Shown piece by piece: positions 33,075 to 40,395 of a stretch of DNA of 45,961 bases (position 1 is its first letter; each line of letters starts with the position of its first letter). Origin of the DNA: an uncultured Pelagibacteraceae bacterium (GTDB lineage Bacteria; Pseudomonadota; Alphaproteobacteria; Pelagibacterales; Pelagibacteraceae). The notes under the pieces are model-generated. The model did not search any database and had not been told where the DNA came from. It saw nothing but the letters and a program-made list of their open reading frames with translations. A program made the translations under genes and the position numbers. The stretch lies in the NCBI GenBank assembly GCA_902608065.1, contig CACLMO010000003.1, forward strand, positions 1-45,961, read 5' to 3'.

Positions 33075-33872
33075 TTATATTTCCTTGCCCATTATTTCTT
33101 CTTCCATATCCCAGATCATGGTTAGAATTTCTTCTCTCTTAGAAACGAACTCTTTATCATTTTTAATTTCTCTTAAATCTTCCTTTAAACCTCTAGAGGC
33201 AAAAGGAAGCTTATATTCTTTATGTATTCTTCCGGGTCTAGGAGCCATCACATATACTCGTTCACCTAACAGCAAAGCCTCTTCAACAGAATGAGTTATT
33301 AAAATAATTGTTTTTCCAGTTTCTTTCCAAATTTTTAATACCAAAGACTGCATTTTTTCTCTGGTTAAAGCATCTAAAGCTCCCAAAGGTTCATCCATTA
33401 AAATTAAGTTAGGATCATTTATTAAACATCTTGCAAGAGCTACTCTTTGTTGCATTCCACCGGATAATTGATACGTAGGAGTGTTTCCAAATCCTTTTAA
33501 TCCTACTATATCTAGCCATTCTTCAACTTTTTTTGCAGTTTTAATCGGATCTTCTTTTTTCATTCGTAAACCAAAGTTTACGTTTTCGTTAACCGTTAAC
33601 CATTCAAATAAAGCACCTTGTTGGAAAACCATTCCTCTCTCAACTCCTGGACCATTAATTTCTTTTCCACCCAGGTTTATTGAACCAGAAGTGGGTCTAA
33701 GAAATCCAGCTGCGATATTTAGTAAAGTTGTTTTTCCACAGCCTGAAGGTCCTAGAACTGTTAAAAGTTCACCTTTTTTAAGAGTAAAAGTTATATCCTT
33801 AAGCGCATGAACAGTTTCTCCCTTGAGAGATTTAAATATCATGTTTACTTTTTGAGAAACCAGATCACTCAT
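33075..33872 (-). CDS. tauB: taurine-type ABC transporter ATPase TauB
   Basis: 265 residues. Walker A GPSGCGKTTL (41-50), Q-loop VFQQGALFEW, signature LSGGMQQRVALAR, Walker B LILMDEPLGALD and the switch His in ITHSVEEAL are all present. FEWLTVNENV and the C-terminal APRPGRIHKEYKLPF place it in the nitrate/sulfonate/taurine branch of importers. It is separated from tauA by an intrinsic terminator and 87 bases, and from tauC by one base. Confidence 0.92.
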   Translation of the reverse strand: MSDLVSQKVNMIFKSLKGETVHALKDITFTLKKGELLTVLGPSGCGKTTLLNIAAGFLRPTSGSINLGGKEINGPGVERGMVFQQGALFEWLTVNENVNFGLRMKKEDPIKTAKKVEEWLDIVGLKGFGNTPTYQLSGGMQQRVALARCLINDPNLILMDEPLGALDALTREKMQSLVLKIWKETGKTIILITHSVEEALLLGERVYVMAPRPGRIHKEYKLPFASRGLKEDLREIKNDKEFVSKREEILTMIWDMEEEIMGKEI

Positions 33873-33898
33873 GAAAATAATATATTAAAATTTTTATC

Positions 33899-33937
33899 AA
33901 AAAAATAGGCACCAATTTATAAAAATTGGCGCCTATT
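33899..33937 (-). terminator. intrinsic terminator/attenuator between tauA and tauB
   Basis: A 15-bp stem (arms 33904-33918 and 33923-33937) with one G-U pair on the minus strand, loop of four, followed on that strand by seven T's. It lies after the tauA stop and before tauB, so it would let the binding protein be made in excess over the membrane components, with read-through supplying tauBC. Confidence 0.75.
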
Positions 33938-33959
33938 AATATTTTATATAACTCTTAAA

Positions 33960-34940
33960 TTACGGTAGGTACTTAGTAGTAACTACTTTTGAGTAATTTT
34001 TAAGAGCTGGGTTTTCTGCTGTCGCGAACATATTGCCCATAACATCTAGATATTTCATAAGTATTCCACCTTTATTCATATACTTAGATTTTATCATAGC
34101 TGCATCAGGGAATCCGAAACCACCCATTTGTTTTTTTGTACCAGCAAGATCCATAGCTGCATCTTTTGCTATAATATTCATATCAGATTTGCCTGCTCTA
34201 AATTTAGCATTGTACTCATGAGTTATTTCTACAAATGTTCTAACCATTCCTGGGTTTTCTTTTAAGAATTTGTTAGTTACAGAAGTTATATCAATACCAG
34301 ATATTCCAGCATCAGTAGCTTCTTGAACAGATAACATTCTTGTACCAGCTTTAAGTGCGTTTTCGATAGATTTACCACCGAATAAACATGCCATAGCAAC
34401 GTCTCCGTTTTGTAAAGCAGCAGAACCATCTTCAGGGTTCATGTCTACAACTGATACTTTACCAGCATCAGCTCCAATAACTTTCATTGTTTCTTTGAAA
34501 ACGTAGTCAGCCATAGTTCCTACTGGAACTGCAACTTTTTTACCTTCTAACTGTGCAGCATTCGCTTTTGTAATGCCAGAAGCATTTGATACTATGCAGG
34601 TAGTATTTCCCATTCCATATGTAACAGCGATATCTACAAGTTTAATTGGTGCTTTAGCGTTAACAGCATTTACAAATGGCGTTAAACCTTGAGAGTAAGA
34701 AATATCAATATCTCCAGATAACATAGCTTCTGTCATCTCTCCGCCTGTTGCAAAATTTGTCCACTTAACCGGAACTCCTAAAGCATCATCAAAAACTTTT
34801 TTTACTTTTGCTTCTTGGTTTGGAGTTGCCCACTCTAAGAAGAATGCTACTCTAACTTCATTAGCAGCTGAAAAAGCAGCTGACATAGTTAAAGTAAAAG
34901 CAACTATACTTCCTAGTACTAAACTTACTATTTTTCTCAT
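33960..34940 (-). CDS. tauA: taurine-binding periplasmic protein TauA
   Basis: 326 residues. A Sec signal peptide runs from MRKIVSL to about residue 26-27 (SAAFSA-AN). The mature protein is a type-II periplasmic binding protein of the taurine/sulfonate class: FFLEWATPNQEAKVKKVFD, NFATGGEMTEAMLSGDIDIS, FVNAVNAKAPIKLVDIAVTYG and EGKKVAVPVGTMADYVFKET. It captures taurine (perhaps other aminosulfonates) for TauBC. Codon use is relatively rich and an AAGGGG ribosome binding site precedes the ATG, both fitting an abundant protein. It diverges from tpa. Confidence 0.93.
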   Translation of the reverse strand: MRKIVSLVLGSIVAFTLTMSAAFSAANEVRVAFFLEWATPNQEAKVKKVFDDALGVPVKWTNFATGGEMTEAMLSGDIDISYSQGLTPFVNAVNAKAPIKLVDIAVTYGMGNTTCIVSNASGITKANAAQLEGKKVAVPVGTMADYVFKETMKVIGADAGKVSVVDMNPEDGSAALQNGDVAMACLFGGKSIENALKAGTRMLSVQEATDAGISGIDITSVTNKFLKENPGMVRTFVEITHEYNAKFRAGKSDMNIIAKDAAMDLAGTKKQMGGFGFPDAAMIKSKYMNKGGILMKYLDVMGNMFATAENPALKNYSKVVTTKYLP

Positions 34941-35011
34941 ATTTTCCCCTTAATAATTATTAAGTAATGGAGGCATTTAAAATGAAAATGGGAGAAAAGT
35001 AAAACGAAAAT

Positions 35012-35040
35012 AAAATACCACTTCAGGTTGAACGTATCAA
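35012..35040 (-). promoter_or_regulatory. candidate sigma-70 promoter for tauA
   Basis: On the minus strand TTGATA (35040-35035), a 17-base spacer and TATTTT (35017-35012). The start of transcription would lie about 65 bases before the tauA ATG. Identified by pattern only. Confidence 0.4.
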
Positions 35041-35082
35041 ATTTTTATTGGTAGTTTTAAAGTAAATGATAGTCTACAAACT

Positions 35083-36429
35083 ATGAAAAATATGGGCTCA
35101 ACAGACACATCAAAAATACCAAATTCATTACAAGAGCATTGGATGCCGTTTTCTTCCAATAGAGATTTTAAAGAAAATCCAAGATTGATAACTGAAGCTA
35201 AGGGAGTCTATTTAAAGAATCATCATGGAAAAACCATGATAGATGCTAGCTCAGGGTTGTTTTGTAATCCTTTGGGACATGGAAGAAAAGAAATTACTAA
35301 CGCTGTAGCAAAACAATTAGAACAGTTAGATTATGTTCAACCCTTTCAACAAGGTTTTGGTGGATCATTTGAATTAGCTAGAAGAATATCAAAACACACT
35401 CCGGGAAATTTAAATAGAATTTTTTTTACTATATGTGGATCCACAGCTGTTGAAACAGCAATTAAAATTGTAATTGCTTATCATAAAGCAAAAGGACAAG
35501 GTCAAAGATTTCGTTTTGTTGGAAGAGAACGCGCTTATCATGGAATGAATATAGGTGCCACTTCTGTAGGAGGAATGGTTAATAATGTAAAAACTTTTGC
35601 AAGCGTTCTTATGCCTGGAGTCGTTCATATGAGACACACGCATTTAAAAGATCATAAATTTGTTAAAGGGCAACCGACAACGGGAGCCGAAATGGCAGAA
35701 GATTTAGAACGCATATGTACGAATTTTGGTTCAGAAAATATTGCAGCATGTATAGTGGAACCGATAGCAGGCTCAACAGGAACATTAGTTCCTCCAAAAG
35801 GATATTTAAAACGTTTAAGAGAAATTTGTGACAAACATGGAATAGTTTTAATTTTTGATGAAGTGATTACTGGATGGGGAAGAACTGGTTCTGCTTTTGC
35901 TTCACAAGAATTTGGTGTTACACCAGATGTTATGACGATGGCAAAAGCAACAACAAATGGAGTAGTACCTATGGGAGTTGTAGCTGTAAAAGAAGAAATC
36001 TATGATGCAGTTATGGATGCTTCTCCAAAAGGAGCGGTAGAATTATTTCATGGTTATACATATTCAGCAATTCCAGTATCAGTTGCAGCAGCTTTAGCAG
36101 TTCAAGATATTTTTGAAAAAGAGGATATTTTTAAAAGAGCAAAGGAAATGTCACCATATTTTTTAGATGGAATATTTTCTCTAAAAGATTTAGCTGGGAT
36201 TGATAATATCAGAGGTTATGGAATGATGGCCGGAATTGATATAAAATTAAAGGAAAAACCTGGTAGAGCGGGGTTTGAATGTTTTAAAGCTTGTTATGAA
36301 GCAGGAGTTAATTTCAAAGCCACAGGAGACTGCTTAATTATTGCTCCACAGTTTATTTGTGAAAAAAAGCATATCGACGAAATAATCGAAAAGTTGAGAA
36401 CTGGTATTTCTAATTACATGAAAAAGTAG
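35083..36429 (+). CDS. tpa: taurine:pyruvate aminotransferase (class III omega-aminotransferase)
   Basis: 448 residues. PLP fold type I, class III. The PLP Lys is K288 (TMAKATTNGVVPMG), the Asp that binds the ring nitrogen D259 (LIFDEVITGWGRTG), with GSTAVETAIKI and ERAYHGMNIGATSVGG upstream. Tpa moves taurine's amino group to pyruvate, giving sulfoacetaldehyde and alanine. Other omega-aminotransferases (beta-alanine, hypotaurine) are close in sequence; the flanking tauA and ald genes and xsc elsewhere in the window make taurine the likely substrate. The neighbour ald starts 2 bases after the stop. Confidence 0.88.
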   Translation: MKNMGSTDTSKIPNSLQEHWMPFSSNRDFKENPRLITEAKGVYLKNHHGKTMIDASSGLFCNPLGHGRKEITNAVAKQLEQLDYVQPFQQGFGGSFELARRISKHTPGNLNRIFFTICGSTAVETAIKIVIAYHKAKGQGQRFRFVGRERAYHGMNIGATSVGGMVNNVKTFASVLMPGVVHMRHTHLKDHKFVKGQPTTGAEMAEDLERICTNFGSENIAACIVEPIAGSTGTLVPPKGYLKRLREICDKHGIVLIFDEVITGWGRTGSAFASQEFGVTPDVMTMAKATTNGVVPMGVVAVKEEIYDAVMDASPKGAVELFHGYTYSAIPVSVAAALAVQDIFEKEDIFKRAKEMSPYFLDGIFSLKDLAGIDNIRGYGMMAGIDIKLKEKPGRAGFECFKACYEAGVNFKATGDCLIIAPQFICEKKHIDEIIEKLRTGISNYMKK

Positions 36430-36431
36430 TC

Positions 36432-37547
36432 ATGCGTATAGGAGTTCCTAAAGAAATTAAACCTCAGGAAAATAGAATAGGATTAACTCCTAAGAGTGTA
36501 AAAGCTTTAACTTCAAACGGCCATGAAGTTTTATTTGAAAATAATGGTGGTTACGAAGCAGGCTTTGAAAATGAACAATATAAAAATTCTGGAGCCAAGA
36601 TAGTTAATAAAGCAGAAGACATTTTTAATGATTCTGAAATAATTGTAAAAGTAAAAGAACCATTAACTAATGAAATAGAAATGATTAGGGAAAACCAAAT
36701 CATTTTTACTTATTTACATTTAGCAGCAAACAAAAAATTAACTGAAGGTTTGATAAAATCAAAATCACTTTGTATTGCTTATGAAACCATAACAGATAAT
36801 AATGGAAGATTGCCACTACTTGCTCCAATGAGTGCCGTAGCAGGAAGGATGTCCGTACAAGCTGGGGCTCACTGTTTAGAAAAAAATCAAAAAGGAAGAG
36901 GAATATTACTGGGTGGAGCACCTGGAGTAGAACCTGCCACAGTAGTTATTCTTGGTGGTGGTGTAGTTGGAGAAAATGCAGCCTTAATTGCAACTGGATT
37001 AAAAGCAAAAGTGTATATTGTAGACAAGTCAAATCAAAGATTAGATGAATTAAAAAAGATATTTGGGGATAAAATTATTCTTCAACAAAGTGATAAAACA
37101 GATTTAAAAAAATTAATTTCAGAATGTGTTTTACTAATTGGTGGAGTTTTAATTCCTGGAGCAGAAGCTCCAAAACTAATAACTAAAGATATGTTAAAAT
37201 TAATGAAAAGAGGATCTGTTATAGTAGATGTAGCGATTGACCAAGGTGGATGTGTTGAAACAAGTAAACCAACTACTCATGCTAATCCTACTTACATCAT
37301 TGATGATATTGTTCATTATTGTGTCGCAAACATGCCTGGTGGAGTTCCTAGAACTTCAACAATTGCACTAAATAACGCAACTTTACCTTTTTTACTAAAA
37401 CTAGCAGATAAGGGTTGCGAGAAAGTGCTTAGAGAAGATAAAAATTTTTTAGAAGGTCTGAATATTTTTAAAGGTCAAGTTACATATAAGGCAGTAGCCG
37501 AAACTTTCGGATACAAATATATTTCTCCAAAAAACTTGATAAGTTAA
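36432..37547 (+). CDS. ald: alanine dehydrogenase
   Basis: 371 residues. Opens with MRIGVPKEIKPQENRIGLTP, typical of Ald. The NAD-binding part has VVILGGGVVGENAALIATGL, then DVAIDQGGCVETSKPTTHAN and VANMPGGVPRTSTIALNNAT. It oxidises L-alanine to pyruvate and ammonia, regenerating the acceptor used by Tpa in taurine degradation. It sits 2 bases after tpa and overlaps the SET-domain gene by one base, so the three are one operon. Confidence 0.95.
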   Translation: MRIGVPKEIKPQENRIGLTPKSVKALTSNGHEVLFENNGGYEAGFENEQYKNSGAKIVNKAEDIFNDSEIIVKVKEPLTNEIEMIRENQIIFTYLHLAANKKLTEGLIKSKSLCIAYETITDNNGRLPLLAPMSAVAGRMSVQAGAHCLEKNQKGRGILLGGAPGVEPATVVILGGGVVGENAALIATGLKAKVYIVDKSNQRLDELKKIFGDKIILQQSDKTDLKKLISECVLLIGGVLIPGAEAPKLITKDMLKLMKRGSVIVDVAIDQGGCVETSKPTTHANPTYIIDDIVHYCVANMPGGVPRTSTIALNNATLPFLLKLADKGCEKVLREDKNFLEGLNIFKGQVTYKAVAETFGYKYISPKNLIS

Positions 37548-37987
37548 TGTATAAGCCTTTGCCACAACAACTAACAATTAAAAAGTCTTCTATAGAGGGT
37601 TTAGGTTTATTTGCGAAAGAAGATATTAAAAAAAATTTATTTATTGGTGTAACTCATGTAAGAGATGAGCAATTCGAACACAAATATATAAGAACACCTG
37701 TTGGCGGTTTTTATAATCATTCAAACAAACCTAATGTTATTAGAATGGTTTCAGACACATTGCCAAAATTAAAATTTGGAGATTTGATAGATTTAAAAAA
37801 AAACACTCGAGAAGAAAAAGATAAAAAAACAGATTTAGATGATTTGTTTTATCATTTACAAGAAAAAAGTGATGCAAAGTACATGTTTTTAATATCTATT
37901 AAAGATATTAAAGCAGGTGAAGAGTTAACTGCTAATTATAATCTATACACATATCCAAAAACAGGAGTAGGATTGCAAACTTTTTAG
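37547..37987 (+). CDS. SET-domain protein
   Basis: 146 residues. The SET fold elements are present: IEGLGLFAKEDIKKN at the N-terminus (SAM side), GGFYNHSNKPNVIRM with the conserved NHS.PN, and IKAGEELTANYNLYTY at the end with the catalytic-type Tyr. Bacterial SET proteins transfer methyl groups to lysines; this one is short and without pre- or post-SET zinc domains. The Lys/Asp-rich insert 84-110 is unusual. One-base overlap with ald (TAATG) means it is translated with the taurine genes, a context that does not explain it. Confidence 0.8.
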   Translation: MYKPLPQQLTIKKSSIEGLGLFAKEDIKKNLFIGVTHVRDEQFEHKYIRTPVGGFYNHSNKPNVIRMVSDTLPKLKFGDLIDLKKNTREEKDKKTDLDDLFYHLQEKSDAKYMFLISIKDIKAGEELTANYNLYTYPKTGVGLQTF

Positions 37988-38553
37988 TCATAAAAATTAT
38001 TTAGGGTATTGTAATTTTTTAATATTCCCTGATCATTAATTTCTAAATTAAATATTTTGTCTTTATTTTTTTTTAATATTTTTTTAGCTCCATTATCTCC
38101 ATCAATATTCATAATTTTACTTTTCATTAACACTGAAAATAAAATTGGATTTCCTTGTTTATTTTTATAGGTTGGTACAATAATTTTTTTATTTTTTGAA
38201 TGTTTAATTAATAGATTATATATTTCTTTATTAATCATAGGCATATCACCTAAACAAATGAGAAAAGATTTAGTTTTTTCAGATAAATTATTAAGACCAG
38301 TTTTAATTGAGGATGCCATTCCTGATTTATAATCTTTATTGAAAATAAATTTAATTTTTTTATTGATATCAATTGTATTTGTTATTTCATCACTTTTATG
38401 GCCAGTTATAATAATTAATTCATCAACAGAACTTTCTAAAATATTTTTAACAGAGATTTTTATTAATGGAACGCCATTAATTTTTTTAGTAAGTTTATTT
38501 TCACCATTCATCCTTTTGGATTCTCCAGCAGCTAATAAAATCGCAGATATCAT
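37984..38553 (-). CDS. MocA-type molybdenum cofactor cytidylyl/nucleotidyltransferase
   Basis: 189 residues, NTP transferase fold. Begins MISAILLAAGESKRM (LAAGxSxRM motif) with K at the expected site, then LGDMPMI for the metal. In molybdenum hydroxylase operons such proteins attach CMP to the molybdopterin cofactor (MocA), the form that CO dehydrogenase-type enzymes use. MobA, which attaches GMP, is a close relative. It is the last gene of the cox/xdhC unit, overlapping the upstream xdhC part by one base and the convergent SET gene by four. Confidence 0.82.
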   Translation of the reverse strand: MISAILLAAGESKRMNGENKLTKKINGVPLIKISVKNILESSVDELIIITGHKSDEITNTIDINKKIKFIFNKDYKSGMASSIKTGLNNLSEKTKSFLICLGDMPMINKEIYNLLIKHSKNKKIIVPTYKNKQGNPILFSVLMKSKIMNIDGDNGAKKILKKNKDKIFNLEINDQGILKNYNTLNNFYD

Positions 38554-39233
38554 TATTTTTTATAAACTTCGGAAACTAGTTGCGCAATTATAGACAATGC
38601 AATTTCAGGAGCAGATTTTCCTCCCAATTTAATTCCGATGGGTCCAAAAATTTTATTAATTTGTTCATCATTAAATCCAGATTCTTTAAGTCGTTTACAT
38701 CTGTTAAAATGAGTTTTTTTGCTTCCCAACGCTCCTATATAAAAAAAATTATTTTTTATAGCATATTGAAGTGCAGGATCATCAATTTTAGGATCATGCG
38801 TCAAAGCTATTAAAGCAGCACTACTATTTGTTTTTATTTCTTTGAAAGCTTCTTTAGGCCATTTATTAATTATTTTTATGCCTGGAAATCTTTTCTCCGA
38901 AGCAAAGTATCCTCTTGGGTCGATTATGTAAATTTCAAAATTTAAATTAGTAGCGAAATTAACTAAATATTGAGCAATGTGGACGGCTCCAACAATAATT
39001 ATTTTAATTGGACTGATATAATTATCTACAAATATATTTGTTTCTTCAATTATACCATTTCTTTTTTTTTCAAAGTGATAATTAATTTTTTTTTCATATA
39101 TTTTAAATTTATTATTTAGAGGTTTATTTTTTTCGAAAATGCAACTTTCACCATTATTAAGATTTGTAATAATAGAAAATTCCATTTTTTTTTGTTTTTT
39201 CTCTATTATTTCTTTGAGCAATTTTTTTTTCAT
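38553..39233 (-). CDS. XdhC/CoxI C-terminal (Rossmann) protein
   Basis: 226 residues corresponding to the second half of XdhC. The Rossmann part IIIVGAVHIAQYLVNFA is followed by YIIDPRGYFASEKRFPG, ALIALTHDPKIDDPALQYAI, and GALGSKKTHFNRCKRLKESG, and ends IGIKLGGKSAPEIALSIIAQ, all XdhC_C motifs. XdhC-type proteins bind the Mo cofactor, promote its sulfuration and insert it in the hydroxylase. Here the N-terminal domain is a separate gene, one base overlap upstream. The first 70 residues carry no XdhC_N Cys motif. Confidence 0.85.
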   Translation of the reverse strand: MKKKLLKEIIEKKQKKMEFSIITNLNNGESCIFEKNKPLNNKFKIYEKKINYHFEKKRNGIIEETNIFVDNYISPIKIIIVGAVHIAQYLVNFATNLNFEIYIIDPRGYFASEKRFPGIKIINKWPKEAFKEIKTNSSAALIALTHDPKIDDPALQYAIKNNFFYIGALGSKKTHFNRCKRLKESGFNDEQINKIFGPIGIKLGGKSAPEIALSIIAQLVSEVYKK

Positions 39234-39562
39234 TAATTAATTTGTTCTATAAAAATTGCAATTTCTCCACCACACGCTAAACCAACTTCCCAAGCACTTT
39301 CATTTGAAACTTTAAATTCTATCTTTTTGAAAATTTTTTTTTCTTTCAATAAAAGTAAACATTCTCTAACTACTGAAGTTTCAACGCAACCTCCAGACAC
39401 AGATCCTGAAAAATCTCCTTTATCGTTGATAATCATTCTACTTCCAGTTGGTCTTGGTGAAGATCCCCAGGTTTGGATTACTGTTGCTAGAACTACTTTA
39501 CGTTTAGAAGAGAGCCAATCATTAGCTTCATCTAGTATTTTTTCATCAAATGAATTTTTCAT
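39233..39562 (-). CDS. XdhC/CoxI N-terminal domain protein
   Basis: 109 residues matching the CoxI/XdhC N-terminal domain: VLATVIQTWGSSPRPTGSRM, IINDKGDFSGSVSGGCVETS and the final GLACGGEIAIFIEQ with its Cys. It should work with the separate C-terminal protein downstream to load the Mo cofactor; the one-base overlap implies equal synthesis. It is 44 bases after the FAD subunit gene. Confidence 0.87.
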   Translation of the reverse strand: MKNSFDEKILDEANDWLSSKRKVVLATVIQTWGSSPRPTGSRMIINDKGDFSGSVSGGCVETSVVRECLLLLKEKKIFKKIEFKVSNESAWEVGLACGGEIAIFIEQIN

Positions 39563-39606
39563 CTGGTATAGTTTAAATTATATTTTGTTAAGTTTGAACT
39601 CTTAGC

Positions 39607-40392
39607 TTAGCAGCTAGAAATTGCTTTTTTGGCCATTACCTTGATTAAGTGAGCTCTATATTCAGCAGAAGCATGTATGTCTGAGTTAAGTCCTTTACTT
39701 GAAATATTTGCATTATCAACAGCAGATGGTGAAAAATTTTTAGATAAGGCTAATTCAAGTTCTTTTGATCTGAATACATAATTTCCAGCACCTGTAACAG
39801 CAACTCTAACACCTTGTTTTAATTTTGATATATAAACTCCTACTATAGCATATCTAGAAGCAGGATTAGGGAATTTTGAATAGCCAGATTTTTCTGGAAC
39901 TTCAAACTCAACAGATTCTATAAGTTCTCCTTTCTTCAAATCAGTTTCAAACATTCCTTTAAAAAATTTATCTGCCTGAATTTTTCTTTTATTAGTATGA
40001 ATTATTGCATTTAGAGATAAACAAGCCGAAGGGTAATCAGCTGCAGGATCGTTATTTGCTACTGATCCTCCAATGGTTCCTCTATTTCTAACTTGAGGAT
40101 CTCCAATACCATCAGCTAGAATCGAAAGAGATGGAATTGATTTTCCTACTTCTTTGGAAGCCGCAACTTCCGCATGTGTAGTTGTTGCTCCTATTCTTAT
40201 TGATTTACTTGAAACTTTTATACCAGAAAGACTTTTAATTTTTTTTATGTTTATTAAATCTGAATATGCAGCTAATCTTAGTTTTATTGCTGGTAGAAGT
40301 GTCATCCCTCCAGCTAAGAAAGTTGCTCGTCCAGTAGCTAGTTTAGTAGCCTCCTTTGTATTTGTTGCTGATTTAAAATTAAAATTTTTCAT
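39607..40392 (-). CDS. molybdenum hydroxylase FAD-binding subunit (CoxM-like)
   Basis: 261 residues, FAD-binding domain of the CO dehydrogenase medium-subunit family. AGGMTLLPAIKLR (27-39) and TIGGSVANNDPAADYPS (105-121) are the two FAD-pyrophosphate motifs. It takes electrons from the iron-sulfur subunit. The length is a little below the usual 280-290. It follows the large-subunit gene after 3 bases. The ending MAKKAISSC is the normal C-terminal helix. Confidence 0.9.
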   Translation of the reverse strand: MKNFNFKSATNTKEATKLATGRATFLAGGMTLLPAIKLRLAAYSDLINIKKIKSLSGIKVSSKSIRIGATTTHAEVAASKEVGKSIPSLSILADGIGDPQVRNRGTIGGSVANNDPAADYPSACLSLNAIIHTNKRKIQADKFFKGMFETDLKKGELIESVEFEVPEKSGYSKFPNPASRYAIVGVYISKLKQGVRVAVTGAGNYVFRSKELELALSKNFSPSAVDNANISSKGLNSDIHASAEYRAHLIKVMAKKAISSC

Positions 40393-40395
40393 ATT

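Noticed and set aside
34982..35002. Six-codon frame MKMGEK behind a GGAGG-like sequence, between tauA and tpa
   Set aside because: A good ribosome binding site but no downstream attenuation structure and the frame is far too short to judge; it may be chance in a divergent promoter region.
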